A stretch of DNA of 64,000 nucleotides from NCBI GenBank assembly GCA_027559495.1, contig JAMXSV010000015.1, positions 124,001-188,000 on the forward strand, read 5' to 3'. Origin of the DNA: Aurifilum marmelostoma (taxonomy: Eukaryota; Ascomycota; Sordariomycetes; Diaporthales; Cryphonectriaceae). The notes below the pieces were generated by a model, which saw nothing but the letters and a program-made list of their open reading frames with translations, was not told the DNA's origin and made no database searches. Shown here one piece after another: positions 46,028 to 56,799 of the stretch. A program made the position numbers and the translations under genes. How positions within the stretch are numbered: position 1 is the stretch's first letter; each line of letters opens with the position of its first letter.

Positions 46028-47384
46028 ATGCCAGAAACCATCTGCGCAGTTGCAAGTGATGGGAATACAGGGTCAATGATTGATGTAAGGAGCACATGTG
46101 TATCGAAATCATTGCCAGGTAGTAACTCGTCATTGACCAACAAGCAGAATAGCAGCAAATATGTGTACTTTCACTCAGGATCCGAATCAACTTACCGCAA
46201 AGTAGCAGAGAAACCATCCTCCTTCACTTCTATCCCAACCATCGACCTGTCCGACATAGACAGTCCTTCTCTCGAGGCCCGAAAGGTCATTGCCAAGAAC
46301 ATTTACGACGCGTGCCACGACTGTGGATTCTTTTACATCAAGAATCATGGCATTCCGGACGATCTCATCTCAGAGACCTTCAGCCTTTTGAAACGCTTCT
46401 TTGCGCTGGATCAAGACGCCAAGATGGATGCTCACGTTCAAAAGAATCCTGCCATCAGGGGCTACGAGCCAATGCTCGAGACGAGGCTAGATCCAAGGAG
46501 CAAAGGAGGCAAGTTGCATACCGTTCTGCCCCGAATTGCAGCTGTCGTGACCACTGACGTTCTGGCTTATAGACATCAAGGAGGCGTTCACCATGGGAGA
46601 CTGCGTCATAGAGCCAGAGCAGGACTACGAGGGCAAGACTGGCCACGGACCACCTCCTCACATCACACAACCACAGAACATCTGGCCGGCGCAGGCGCCT
46701 TGGTGGCGGCAAGGGCTGTACAAGTATTACAACCACATCTTGCCGCTGGCCATGAAGCTCGTCCGGATCTTTGCCCTGGCCTTTAACTTGGACGAACATG
46801 CTTTAGACCAGCACTTCAAATTTCCAATCACTGGCATGAGAGCGCTGTACTATCCGCCTACGCCGGTAGACGAGGAGTTGACCAGTGTTGGCCTTGGCGC
46901 TCATGCTGACTTCTCATGTAAGATTCTTGTCCATTTACCAGACGCGGTGATATGGCACAGTAGCTAATTGAAGCATACAGGGCTGACGCTGGTACTGCAA
47001 GACTCTGTGCCTGCACTAGAGGTTCTCAACCAAGACGGTGTGTGGATCGACGCGCCTCCCCAGCCAGGCACATTTGTTTGCAATGTCGGGCAGTACCTAG
47101 AACGGCAGTCCAACGGCCAATTCCCAGCGACTGTTCATCGCGTTCGAAACCGTACAGGGAACCAACGATACTCTCTACCCTTCTTCCTGACTATGGATCC
47201 AGATGTTGAGTTGGAAGTGCTGGACTGCTGCATCAACCCCGGTGAGAAAGTTCGCTTCGAAAGCATCAATGTTGGAGATCTATATATCAGGAGGGTTTTA
47301 CCGGCGAGGAGGAAGCATCCTACGAGCATCAAGTATAATGGTGTGCCACAGGAAGACTTGAAGTATGAGATGCTCTTAAGTTGA
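46028..47384 (+). CDS. 2-oxoglutarate/Fe(II)-dependent oxygenase with a GC-AG intron
   Basis: Three exons, 46028-46508, 46573-46917 and 46981-47384, give 409 residues. DIOX_N motifs are TSIPTIDLSDI and DCGFFYIKNHGIP; the core shows GLGAHADFSWLTLVLQD with the iron-binding His271 and Asp273, the second His328 in ATVHRVRN, and RYSLPFF with the 2-oxoglutarate Arg. Intron 1 starts GCAAGT, not GT; only this junction gives LDPRSKGDIKEAFTMGDC, the conserved 'DIKE.F..G' motif of the family. A CTGAC branch site lies near its end. The first 70 residues are poorly conserved in type and might hide another intron. The gene is the divergent partner of the MFS carrier; product chemistry is unknown. Confidence 0.88.
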
Positions 47385-47796
47385 GCAGGACGACGTTAAC
47401 ACCTGCACTGATCTATTTACTTTCTTGCTTGTGTGCATCCTCGAAGATAGTCCAGGTTACTATGAGCTCAGGAGATAGTCATAGAACACAATGTGGCTTT
47501 GCGGTCGGGCCTGAATGTGGATGCCTGTGCTGCGCATGCACGGCGGTGGCAGTGCATCTGCTGAGTAGGCTACTTCATCAACATATGTAAGCGCATCAGC
47601 CTAAATACTTGGCATTGGGAAACCTCGAACCTTAACTAAGGATTGGAGACACAGTAAAAAGGTGCAAAATTCTGTAAATCTTTTGTTGGTGGCCTCTTGC
47701 GATTGTGATTCTGCTCGATTTTGAATGGGAACCCTTAGGCATCCGCGAATTGTTTCTAGTCCGCTGTCTTGCAGTATATCAGGAACGGTCTAGGAA
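47385..47796. other. Intergenic, 412 bp, nothing recognised
   Basis: 3' region of the oxygenase and promoter of the CorA-like gene. No motif stood out. Confidence 0.5.
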
Positions 47797-49444
47797 ATGG
47801 ATGCAGAAGAAATTCCTACTTTGCTACACAATATCCGTACGACCGACTCAACAAAAGTCCGTTCACAAAGACTGAAATATCGCGACCATGTGGTTTCAAG
47901 CCAGACAACGCTGACCGACGAAACGCTTGAGACTGAGCTGCGAGCCATCGAGGATACGATAACCAGTCCCTCACAGACCAGATTGGGCGATGGGAGAGGA
48001 GAATTTGCTCTCCTGTAGGTGCACACACCTCTCACCGGATTAATCACGTATTTAAGAGTATATCCTCTGCTAACACTTCTCGTGAAGCTCGACTTCTGGG
48101 GATGCAGCCCGTAGAAATTACAGAGAAAAGCCCATTGAGATCTCACGGACGTCCTTGGCAAGAGTCATCGAAGCATGCCGGTTCCCGCCGCACATCCTCG
48201 GCGCCGATAGATTCCCTGGTTTCCACATGTCGCACCACACGCAATATAGAGACGACGACAGTGACAACCCCGAGGCATTAGGTAAATAAGGGTTGGGGGA
48301 TCAATGAGCTTCCTCCTGGTCTGTCTTGGATGTTGATAGTTCTGACGCATAAATCCGTGCAGTCTTGCTTCTCCGGAATCCACAACATAGCAGCCCAATC
48401 AGGATCTCGATGCGCATCAGGCTGTCCGACTATTCCGCCGTCTGCTTTTTGACTGCTCTGGATGAGACGACGGGCCGGGCTATCGAGAGCCAATTGTCGA
48501 AGCGCGGCGGACTGGTCTCGATCAATCCGCTGTATTTCCTCGTCTTGGCTTTCGAAGTTCGTTCCCGTGAGAACAACGACATTTTTCAGAAAACTCTCCG
48601 TAAAGTCTACGAGGTGGAGAGTGCCACAGAAATGACCATGCCGTCCTGGAAACTACAGGTTCCCCACACGACGCTGCAGTGGCTCTCTGATTACGACAAT
48701 CTGCTGAAGAGGCTTCACGAGGCTCACTCGGAGATGTGCCATTTTGAGCACGTCAGCATGTTCTACATCAAATGGGCACAATACCTACTCAAGTCAGTGG
48801 ACCTTCTGGAACAGCTTCGAGCTGAAGTCGGGCTCCCGCCCATGTCAAAGAGACACGGTACGGCTCTGCGAGAGAGAATACAGTTCACCCTGGCCAGATC
48901 CGAGTACACTGCCGCCAAGACAAACGAAATGCTTGCGAGAATACGAGGACAAATCAACGTGGTAAGTGATATAACGCAAGATCAGCCCGCTATTCCAAGA
49001 ATGCCTTATCATCTAATTACTAACAATGATGTCTTCGTCGAAGGCCTTCAGTCTGGTAACTCAAAAGGACAGCAAACTTACCTTGGCAGTGACGGAATAC
49101 TCCAACCATCTCGCAACACTGGCGGCACGGGATAGCGAGACCATGAAGACTATAACAGTCCTCACTCTACTCTTCCTGCCGTCAAGTCTGATCACTGTGA
49201 GCAAATCTGAAACCCAGCAGCCCCGGCAAAGCAAACATTGAGAACTAATGCAGCGCAGTCAATCTGGTCAGCGGATCTATTTCAGCTCGAATCTTCGAGC
49301 AACTGGAAAATATACATCGGCGTTACAATCTCACTAACAGTGGTCGTGTTCGTTACTTGGTTCTTATACCTGAGGTACGCAGGCTCGCGTCACCGTGGTC
49401 CGAAGCCCTTTTCCTTTGCACCTGGAGCAGTTGGATCCACATAG
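47797..49444 (+). CDS. CorA-like membrane protein (fungal CorA/ZntB-related)
   Basis: Five exons, 47797-48014, 48088-48281, 48363-48961, 49044-49196 and 49259-49444, give 449 residues. A long soluble, partly coiled-coil N-terminal part precedes two C-terminal membrane helices: MKTITVLTLLFLPSSLIT, then a short loop and IYIGVTISLTVVVFVTWFLYL. This layout, and the MKT-FLP segment, fits fungal relatives of CorA Mg2+ channels. The GMN filter motif of true CorA is absent: the loop reads SIWSADLFQLESSSN. Ion transport is therefore not assured. Introns 1 and 4 end in AAG; intron 4 has a perfect TACTAAC branch site and AAG is the first AG after it. The region near the start is less certain than the C-terminus. 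Confidence 0.8.
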
Positions 49445-50162
49445 GATATTATGGGATATCAAACCAAAAGTACACCTTTATATAACCGAGAATTGTTCGG
49501 AATGGATGTGAAGTGCTCTGCCTTAACAACCTCCCAAAAAGACAAATGGCAAACAGTTGAGTAGTGTAGATTGCTGCCTTAAGTGGAAAGCAGACGTGGT
49601 TCACCATTGGCTGCGAGTTCTGCAGCGCTATTGATAGTAACTCTCCCTATAGAAAGTAACCCGGGGGTCAAGGTTGAACTCACAATATAACTGGGAAGCT
49701 ACCAGAAGACCACCAGCAGTCCACGAGAATTTCTTGGATAATCAAACACATGATATGCACTGATATTTCACAAGTTTTGCGGGGTTCAATCGAGCTGTTA
49801 GGTCAGATGACTTCGGGATTCTACGGGGCTGACAGTTTCCTGGCGACAAAGTGAGCTGACCAACACGCCACCCGACAACGACCCTCAGTCACACCACCAA
49901 GACTCCTCTTGCGATATAACAATCCCCAGAACCCAAGCACAATAACCTGACAATCAAGAAGAATCGCATTCCTCGGTTTTACATTAAAAACTTTCATTCT
50001 GAAACAGTGCACACAATTTTTTTTCCTACGCCTCTGTCTCGTTACTTGACCGGTCCACACCAAGCTTGTTCTTCCACTGGACCAATCAACAACAACTATT
50101 GACCTAAGAGCTTCTCGAAACTAAACATTCTCCCGAGAACAATCCCAACATCATTATTCAGC
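49445..50162. other. Intergenic, no gene seen
   Basis: 3' region of the CorA-like gene and promoter/leader of the small gene at 50163. No distinct motif. Confidence 0.45.
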
Positions 50163-50378
50163 ATGTGTCAATATTGCGCTGCCCGTCGCCTTGTCCTCTC
50201 CACCCTCCGCTCAAGAGCCCCGGTCGCCGCCCGGCAGATCCAGCGCCGGACGATTGCAACACAGCCGCCCCGCCTGCAGCCCGAAAAGATGTCCAAGGGC
50301 ACCTTTTTGACATCGGTAGGCCTGATTGGCGGCCTGTCTGGTGTCGGTGCCGCATATGTCACCACTCCTGTTGAGTAG
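50163..50378 (+). CDS. Possible small mitochondrial membrane protein, 71 aa
   Basis: The ORF begins with an Arg-rich, acid-free stretch (RRLVLSTLRSRAPVAARQIQRR) typical of mitochondrial presequences, and ends with one hydrophobic segment (FLTSVGLIGGLSGVGAAYV) before VTTPVE. Length, charge pattern and the long A/C-rich leader upstream fit a small inner-membrane protein of the kind found in respiratory complexes, but I recognise no family. Codon bias is GC-rich, unlike the flanks. It could also be a chance ORF. Confidence 0.45.
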   Translation: MCQYCAARRLVLSTLRSRAPVAARQIQRRTIATQPPRLQPEKMSKGTFLTSVGLIGGLSGVGAAYVTTPVE

Positions 50379-50594
50379 CTAGCAGTGACAAGGTGGTTCT
50401 GTAGATAAGCAACTGCATACAGCTTGGTGAGTTCAGTGATGCATTCTCTAATTAGAGCGATGCGTCTTAAAAGCTAATTCGTTCTCTCCAGGGCTGTTCA
50501 CAGGATTAATGATCCAAGCACTGGACTGGGTAGGGTTTTGGAATCAAGTATGCGGCTGTGTATATTGGCGTTTCGGCGGCATGTAAATTATTTG

Positions 50595-50616
50595 TATATA
50601 TATATATATATATATT
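50595..50616. repeat. (TA)n microsatellite
   Basis: About ten TA dinucleotides in a row in non-coding DNA. Confidence 0.8.
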
Positions 50617-51324
50617 GATTGTTCCTTGTCTCTGTGGTCGTATCGTTGTGGGACATCAAAGTATGTGTGATCAACGTTGGAACATTTGATAGGCCACAGA
50701 AAGACTTGGCTCAGCTTGTGCCGGTCTGGCATCCTACATCTTCTCACAGAAGACAGATCTGTTTAGTTGAATTTTCAATTGTTCTCGCATGATCCTACAT
50801 CCTCAATCAAAGCTAGACTTCTCCCTAGACAGATGTTGGCGCCACTAGTTGACGGACAAAGTGACGGCACCTTGTGCTTTTCTATCAGCCGCCGCCCATG
50901 GACACTTGAGTGAAACACAGTACTTTTGTGCTGCAGGGCATAGACTCTGGCACGGAGAACAGAGCTGAGCCGTTGGACCACGATGCTAATAGCACGCTGT
51001 AATTGCTGTTGTCAGTGGCGATGGTGGTAGTGATACGAAAGGCACCGTGAGGAGCGCCGATAAACCCTTTCACTGCCCTCTTCTCTTGTCACTTCAACCA
51101 AGAAGCGAGGGCTTCACAGACTTTATAAAGTATTATCGCAGGTCAGGAGTCCATTCCACAGTGAACCTACCTGACTATCCTCCAAGCAGGCGGCGGAACC
51201 TGAGATCGTTCTCGAGATCACGGCATTTCTACCAAAACCATTTCAAGAGAGAATCCTCGCAATTAAAGTAATAATCCTCTGACCAGCTTCCAACAATACA
51301 TAAAACCAGCACACATCACACACC

Positions 51325-51702
51325 ATGTACAGGCCAATTTCAGCCACACCCACAACCACCACTCCTCTTCTTCTTCCTCTGCCTCTGCCAACCCAGAGCA
51401 TCGCCGCAGATACGATACACAACTCATCGCAGTTCGCTGACGCCATGAACTTCTTGCTCTGGGTCTTGGTCGGGATGTTCTCCATGAGCCTCCTCGTGAT
51501 GGTCTTTCGGTGTTGTTTCGCATTCGTGAAGATGTGCAGGAGCGAGCAGTGCTCCTGGAAGCGGCCCTCCTGGAAATGGGGGTGGCCACCGACATGGCGG
51601 CAGCAGCCTGGCGAGCGGCAGGCTGGGGAGGGAAGGCAGGGCAGGGCAGAAGACGGGTTCCAGCTGGCACATCTGCGTGGGGCTGCGGAGAGGCCTGCAT
51701 AG
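51325..51702 (+). CDS. Uncertain ORF with one transmembrane segment, 125 aa
   Basis: From the ATG at 51325 there is a Thr/Pro/Leu-rich start, then a clear membrane segment (NFLLWVLVGMFSMSLLVMVF) and a Cys/Trp/Lys-rich tail that becomes low complexity. In the +2 frame after 51510 an amphipathic stretch (RAVLLEAALLEMGVATDMAA) looks more protein-like than the tail, so an intron or another frameshift is possible. No family was recognised. Confidence 0.25.
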   Translation: MYRPISATPTTTTPLLLPLPLPTQSIAADTIHNSSQFADAMNFLLWVLVGMFSMSLLVMVFRCCFAFVKMCRSEQCSWKRPSWKWGWPPTWRQQPGERQAGEGRQGRAEDGFQLAHLRGAAERPA

Positions 51703-51989
51703 AAGGCTCGGGCGGGATCTGGGTCGTAACGATGCACTCAAGACCTGTGTGGTTGCAGAAGGCTGGGGGATAGACCACGCTGGGCTTTTCCCCGAGACCA
51801 GGAGAGACATCAATCTCAGGGACGTGGGAGCAAGAAGCCATCGAAAAGTGAGAAATAATGATGTCTTGAACTTGTCCTGCTATCCGAACTGGATGCATGA
51901 TGTCCGCCCTCTACCCCCCAAGAACGCCGGTCCCATGCTGATCCCTCGCGCAAAGCATTCCACTGATACCCCAAGAGAGGAGTAGCCGG

Positions 51990-53674
51990 TTATCTGCGCC
52001 CACCACGGCCGCCCTGTCCCATACCGCCCATCATCCCACCCATCTGCTTCATCATGGCATTAAGATCCATCCCGCCCGGCATGCCACCGCCGCCGCCTCC
52101 ACCACCGCCCAACATCTTCATCATGCTGCTCAGGTCCGGCATGCCACCTGCACCGCCGCCACCGCCTCCCATGCTCTGGAGACGCTTCTGCATGGCCGCC
52201 ATCTGCTGGGCCTTGTTACCGCCGCCCATGGCAGCCTGTGCACGCTGCATGTTCTTCATGTTGCCGCCCATCTTCTTGGCCATGCCGGCCATCATGCGCT
52301 GTTGGGTCAGCAGATCTTCGACCTCCCTGACGCTAGTGCCGGAGCCCTTGGCGACACGGGTCATGCGCTCAGGCTGGTCGATGAACATCTTGCCGTCCGA
52401 GTCGAGCTCCTTCTTGGTCATGGAGTCGCAGATGTAGAGCATGCGCCTGAGCTTGGCGTTACCCTCGTCGTCGTCCATGCCCTGCATCATGTTGGACATG
52501 CCCGGGATCATGCCTGCCATCTTGGAGAGGGGACCCATCTTCATGATGTTCTGCAGCTGGTCGCGCAGGTCGCGGATGGTGAAGACGCCCTCGGTGATGT
52601 GCTTGATGGTGTCCTTCTGGTCTAGCTTCAGGGACTGGACGTGCTCCACCAGGCCGGCCATGTCGCCCATGCCGAGGAGTTTGGAGATGAACTGCTTGGG
52701 TACGAAGCGCTCGAGGTCGAGCATGTGCTCACCCGTGCCGATGAAGACAATTGGGGTGTGTGTGGCGGCGACGGCTGAAATCGCGCCACCTCCACTCGCA
52801 TGACCGTCGGTCTTGGTGATGATGATTGCGCCAAAGTCTGCTGCCTCCTTGAAGGCTTTTGCTTGTGCCTCTGCCTGCTGACCTATGCTGGCGTCCAACA
52901 CCATGATGGTCTCGTCTGGCTTGACGGCGCTCTGGATGTCCACCATCTCTTGAAACAGTGCCGATTCTTGCCTGTGTCTGCCGGATGTATCGACAATGAT
53001 GATCTCGAACTTCTCCTTCTTGAACTTGTCCACACCCTCCTTGGCGACCACCGCAGGGTCCGTCTCGGTCAGGCTGCCGTAGTAGGGTATCTTCGCCTTG
53101 GTAGCGTTCTGCTTCAGCTGGTCAAAGGCGCCAGCACGAAAGGTATCGGCGCAAACCAGACAAGCCTTGAAACCTCTTGCCTGGTAATGCCTGGCCAGCT
53201 TGGTACAGGTGGTGGTCTTTCCGGCACCCTGCAGACCGACGAACATGATGACATTTGACCGTCCCTTCTTGGGCTTGTATGCCTCATGATGGGGATTGAC
53301 AAGGTCGACCAGCTCGTCGAAGACGGCCTTCTGGATAAGTCGCTTCTTGTTGACCGCCGGTGCGAGCTCCTTGAAGTTGACTGTGGATTTTATGGACTTG
53401 CGGAGCTGTTGGACGAGCCGCACGTTGACGTCTGCCTCGAGGAGGGCGGAGGAGATCTCTTTGATCATGGCTTCGAAGGCCTGGAGGTTGAGATAAGATT
53501 AGCGCCATCAGATGTAGCTCTGCAGTACGCATCAAAGGAGTAACTGGGCGTCTTGGAGAAGGAGGATGAGAACAAGGAGCGAGAGGCTGCTGGTACCTTT
53601 TCGTCGAGGTTTGGTGCCCGGTTAAGATCGGACACCGCCGCATTGATGCGGCGACCGAGGTCTTGAAGCACCAT
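51990..53674 (-). CDS. srp54: Signal recognition particle 54 kDa subunit
   Basis: Two exons, 53674-53597 and 53480-51990, give 522 residues. Exon 1 encodes the start of the N-domain (MVLQDLGRRINAAVSDLNRA). The G-domain has the P-loop GLQGAGKTTTCTKLA, the DTFRAGAFDQLKQNA insertion-box region, VDTSGRH and TKTDGHASGGG. The Met-rich M-domain (MIPGMSNMMQGM and onwards) binds signal sequences and 7S RNA; it ends in a Gly/Met-rich tail with long Gly runs. The protein binds signal peptides at the ribosome, pauses elongation and docks on the SRP receptor through its GTPase. Length and motifs are complete. Confidence 0.96.
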
Positions 53675-54627
53675 GGCGCTTGAGTCTTGTCCCGGCTGAG
53701 AGGTGTTATGGGCGAATAGACGGTATTGCGGTCGGGTGCTGAGGGGGAGACTGTTGTGCGGAGCGGGAGTCGAGGTTGAGAGGTTGACGATGGAGGGGTC
53801 AATGGTGGTGAAGGTGGCCAAAAATCGATGGATGCGATTCGAACCAAGTAAGGTCGCAGCAAAAGTTCTAGGCCCTGCATTGGTCCTGTGGCAGCGTGGC
53901 AGCGTAGCTGGGCAGATTGCGGGGTACAAGGATACCTAGCGGGTTCTTAGCACATGTAGGGCAGCACCTACTAAGCACAGCACTGTACTTAGTACCCACT
54001 ACATGAGCTGGGGGCGTACGCCTGCTGAATCATCACTACCTAGTGCGCTGTAATTAGTGCTTTAGTTTCCAGACAATGTTATGAGGACGGTACTCAACTT
54101 GGTCCGGTTCTCACAGCAAGTCCTCTGAAAATCTATTAATTATCTACAGGTCTGTCATCACCTCAAATTCATTCGAGTGACTCGTCATGAGTCTTTTTCT
54201 TTTCCAGTTCTCCTTCAGATCTTATGATTGGATGCAATAAGCTAAGCACCTAGGTATTGAAAGCATAATCAAGTGCCATTATTTCGCTGCTCTCATCATT
54301 GAACTTCAGACTGCTCACCATGATGATCGGACAGCAATTTTCTCTATGATCCAGACAAGCGCTATACATCTTATGAACATACTTGAGAATATGAGAGGTC
54401 CGTCATCATAGGGCTAATGAGCTGAGTCGTACCCTCCACGATCACCAATTTGATGGAGGTGAGTATTGGATTTGGGGAATACCACCTTCCTTACTTTTCC
54501 ATTTTATGCTGTATAAAAAAGTATTTACCATCAGTTTCGAGATCATTTATCATATTTACTAGCAATATCACCATGTTATACCGCCACCCCTCTACCAATA
54601 TAATCCCTCAAACATGTTCAGTACCAA
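53675..54627. other. Intergenic: srp54 promoter and glutaminase 3' region
   Basis: A/T-rich sequence with several GTAGTA/TACTA-type short repeats near 53950-54060. No ORF or RNA gene was accepted; a B-box-like GATTCGAACC at 53836 has no tRNA around it. Confidence 0.45.
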
Positions 54628-56799
54628 TTACCAGGTCCCATCCAACGCCACAAGAGCCCACACACTCCCAACCGTGCTCCTGGCCTTGTTCACCACATAC
54701 TCCCCAATATCCGAAGACCCGCTCACAATGAACTTGGTCGGCATAGGTACCGGGTTCAGCCCATTCGTGATGAACTTGAACATGGCGTCCACCGCCGACT
54801 GCCCGACCCCATAGCTTGAGGCATATTTCCGGCTCGTCGCAGCCACCCACATCGCCCACTCCGAGATCATAAAGTCTACCGAGTACCCGTTACCGGGCAC
54901 GGCATACAGCGTGCCCCCGCTGACAGACGCCAGGGCGGCATACTCTTCGGCATACCACGCGGCCTGCATGACGTGCGCCTCCTCGGGAAACGTCGACAGC
55001 CCCAGCAGGCTGTCCGGGAACAGGTGGAATGCCGTGACCCAGCTGTCTGGGAAATCATAATTATACGTAAAATGCGTGGGGTCCGAGGTGCTGTCCAGGC
55101 CGATGCCCTCGGTCGTGTAGATGGTGTCTGCAAAACTCTCGCCGTAGGTGGTGTAGTTGGACAAGTCCAGCAGTGCGCCCAGAGCCTTGAGGCCCACGGC
55201 CGCACATATGGCAAGGCCCGTCTGGTTGGCGCTCTCGGTGATGGCGTCAACGGTGCTGAGCTGGTCGGACGGGTACAGGCCATTGGCGACGGTCCAGTCG
55301 CCCGCCACGAGGAGCTTCTCCCGGTAGTCGTCAAGCCAGGCCGTCGAGGTGCCCGTGGAGTAGGTGTAGGCGTAGAGCAGAGTGAACAGCGGGGCTGTGG
55401 CCTCTACGTAGATGGCCTCGCCGCCGCCGTCGTTGTGGCCTGATGCTTGTGGGTAGACTATTGGCCTTTGTGTCAGTTCCCCATAGCTACCCTAGGGTGC
55501 ACTCGATATGGTCGATGATGAAGTTTAGTACGTACCTCCCAGGTCATGCGGAATATACTTTTCTGGCCAGTCTCCAGTATTCAAATATATCAGATAAGGC
55601 TCGACAAGAAGTCTGATCCATTCTGGACTGATAACATAGAGCGCAGGAAACGTCGGCAAAATGACATCAATCGTCGACACATCGCCATCGCTAGAGATCT
55701 CCTTAAGGAACACCAACACATTTGACGTATCATAGGTGCTCGTAGGGATGACCACGTCCATGGCACCATATATCTGCCGCACAGATTGCTCGAGCAGGTC
55801 GGTGTAGTCCGTCTCGAAGGGCGTGAACCCACTGCCCGCTGCTACAACCCGAGCATCAAAAACGAGAGACTCGTCATAGGCGCTCTCATAGTCCGCCAGG
55901 AACGCAGGCAGGGCTGTCGCGGGCGTCGAGTACTCGGACATATAGTACCCGCTGTACGAGTCACCGAGGAAGGTCAGCGCGTGGGCGCGATCGTAACCCA
56001 CGGCAAAAGTGGCCGAGGCGCTCGTGGTGCTGCCAAAGTCCTGGCTCATGCCAAAAGTGTAATCCTCACCGTATGCCGTGGCCGTGTTGTCCAAGGTCCC
56101 GCTGGCCACAAAGTCCTGCTGCACGGTACTGCGCACATTGTACATGTAGGTCAAAGTCGCCCCTGTGGCGGGTTTGCTGCCGAAGACGATGGAGCCCCAT
56201 GCGGCCATCTGGTCGACCTCCTGGTATAGGGTCTGACTCGGGTCTGAGAGGTCCCAGTAGATAGTCTCGTCATCCTCCCCTTCTTCCACCACGGCGTCGA
56301 GAGAGCCCGAAAAGCCAGACCATGAGTCGTCAATGCCACTGAAGATCTGGACATCCTGCGCGGTCGAGCTGGTGACATTTACCGTGAGGTACGAGTATGG
56401 CAGGGACTGCCGGATGTAGTTGCTCGGAGACACGGGCGAGAAGAAATCCAGAGTGACCGTGGCAGACCCGGCGGAATAGGTGATGATGGTGTGTGTCGAG
56501 GTGAACTCGATACCTGTCTGTGTTGCTGCCTCTGCGTTGGACACGCCATTCACCTCGCTGAAGAGATAGTATGTAGTGCCGGCAACGCGGGCGAATACAG
56601 GCCAGTATAAGGTCTGTCCATACCAGAATTCGGGCTCGGCCGTGGGAGCATCACTGGCGGTGTTTCCTGGGAGCCAGGCGGATAGGTAGGGGTTGCGAAC
56701 GGCCAGTGGATAAGACGAGATGCTCGCCGTTGACGCCAATGATGGTGTTGTCAAGGTAGCTAAGCTACAGAGCAGCCTAAAGGCCAAACTTGAGCGCAT
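54628..56799 (-). CDS. gtaA: Secreted glutaminase, GtaA type
   Basis: Two exons, 56799-55536 and 55457-54628, give 697 residues. A signal peptide (MRSSLAFRLLCSLATLTTPSLA) precedes YPLAVRNPYLSAWLPG and EFWYGQTLYWPVFARV, hallmarks of the fungal GtaA family (DUF5127, then the central DUF4965 and C-terminal DUF1793 glycosidase-like barrel: YIPHDLGVYPQASGHNDGG, LLYAYTYSTGTSTAWL, FTYNYDFPDSWVTAFHLF). Family members hydrolyse glutamine to glutamate outside the cell. The enzyme is best known from Aspergillus, where it supplies glutamate during protein degradation. The intron joins G|TC at a conserved Gly-Val. Many sequons are present. The last residues (VGSVWALVALDGTW) are the normal end, so the gene looks intact. 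Confidence 0.92.

Larger units (their letters stand above)
50379..51989. other. Mostly non-coding region with one uncertain ORF
   Basis: Contains the (TA)n run and the weak membrane ORF at 51325. ORFs on the opposite strand of 51263-51898 overlap it and have low-complexity Ser/Arg/Pro composition. Confidence 0.45.

Noticed and set aside
53836..53845. GATTCGAACC, resembling a tRNA B box
   Set aside because: No A box, cloverleaf or acceptor stem can be formed around it on either strand.
55589..55597. ATCAGATAA, a match to the iron GATA consensus
   Set aside because: It is inside glutaminase coding sequence, where conserved codons explain it.
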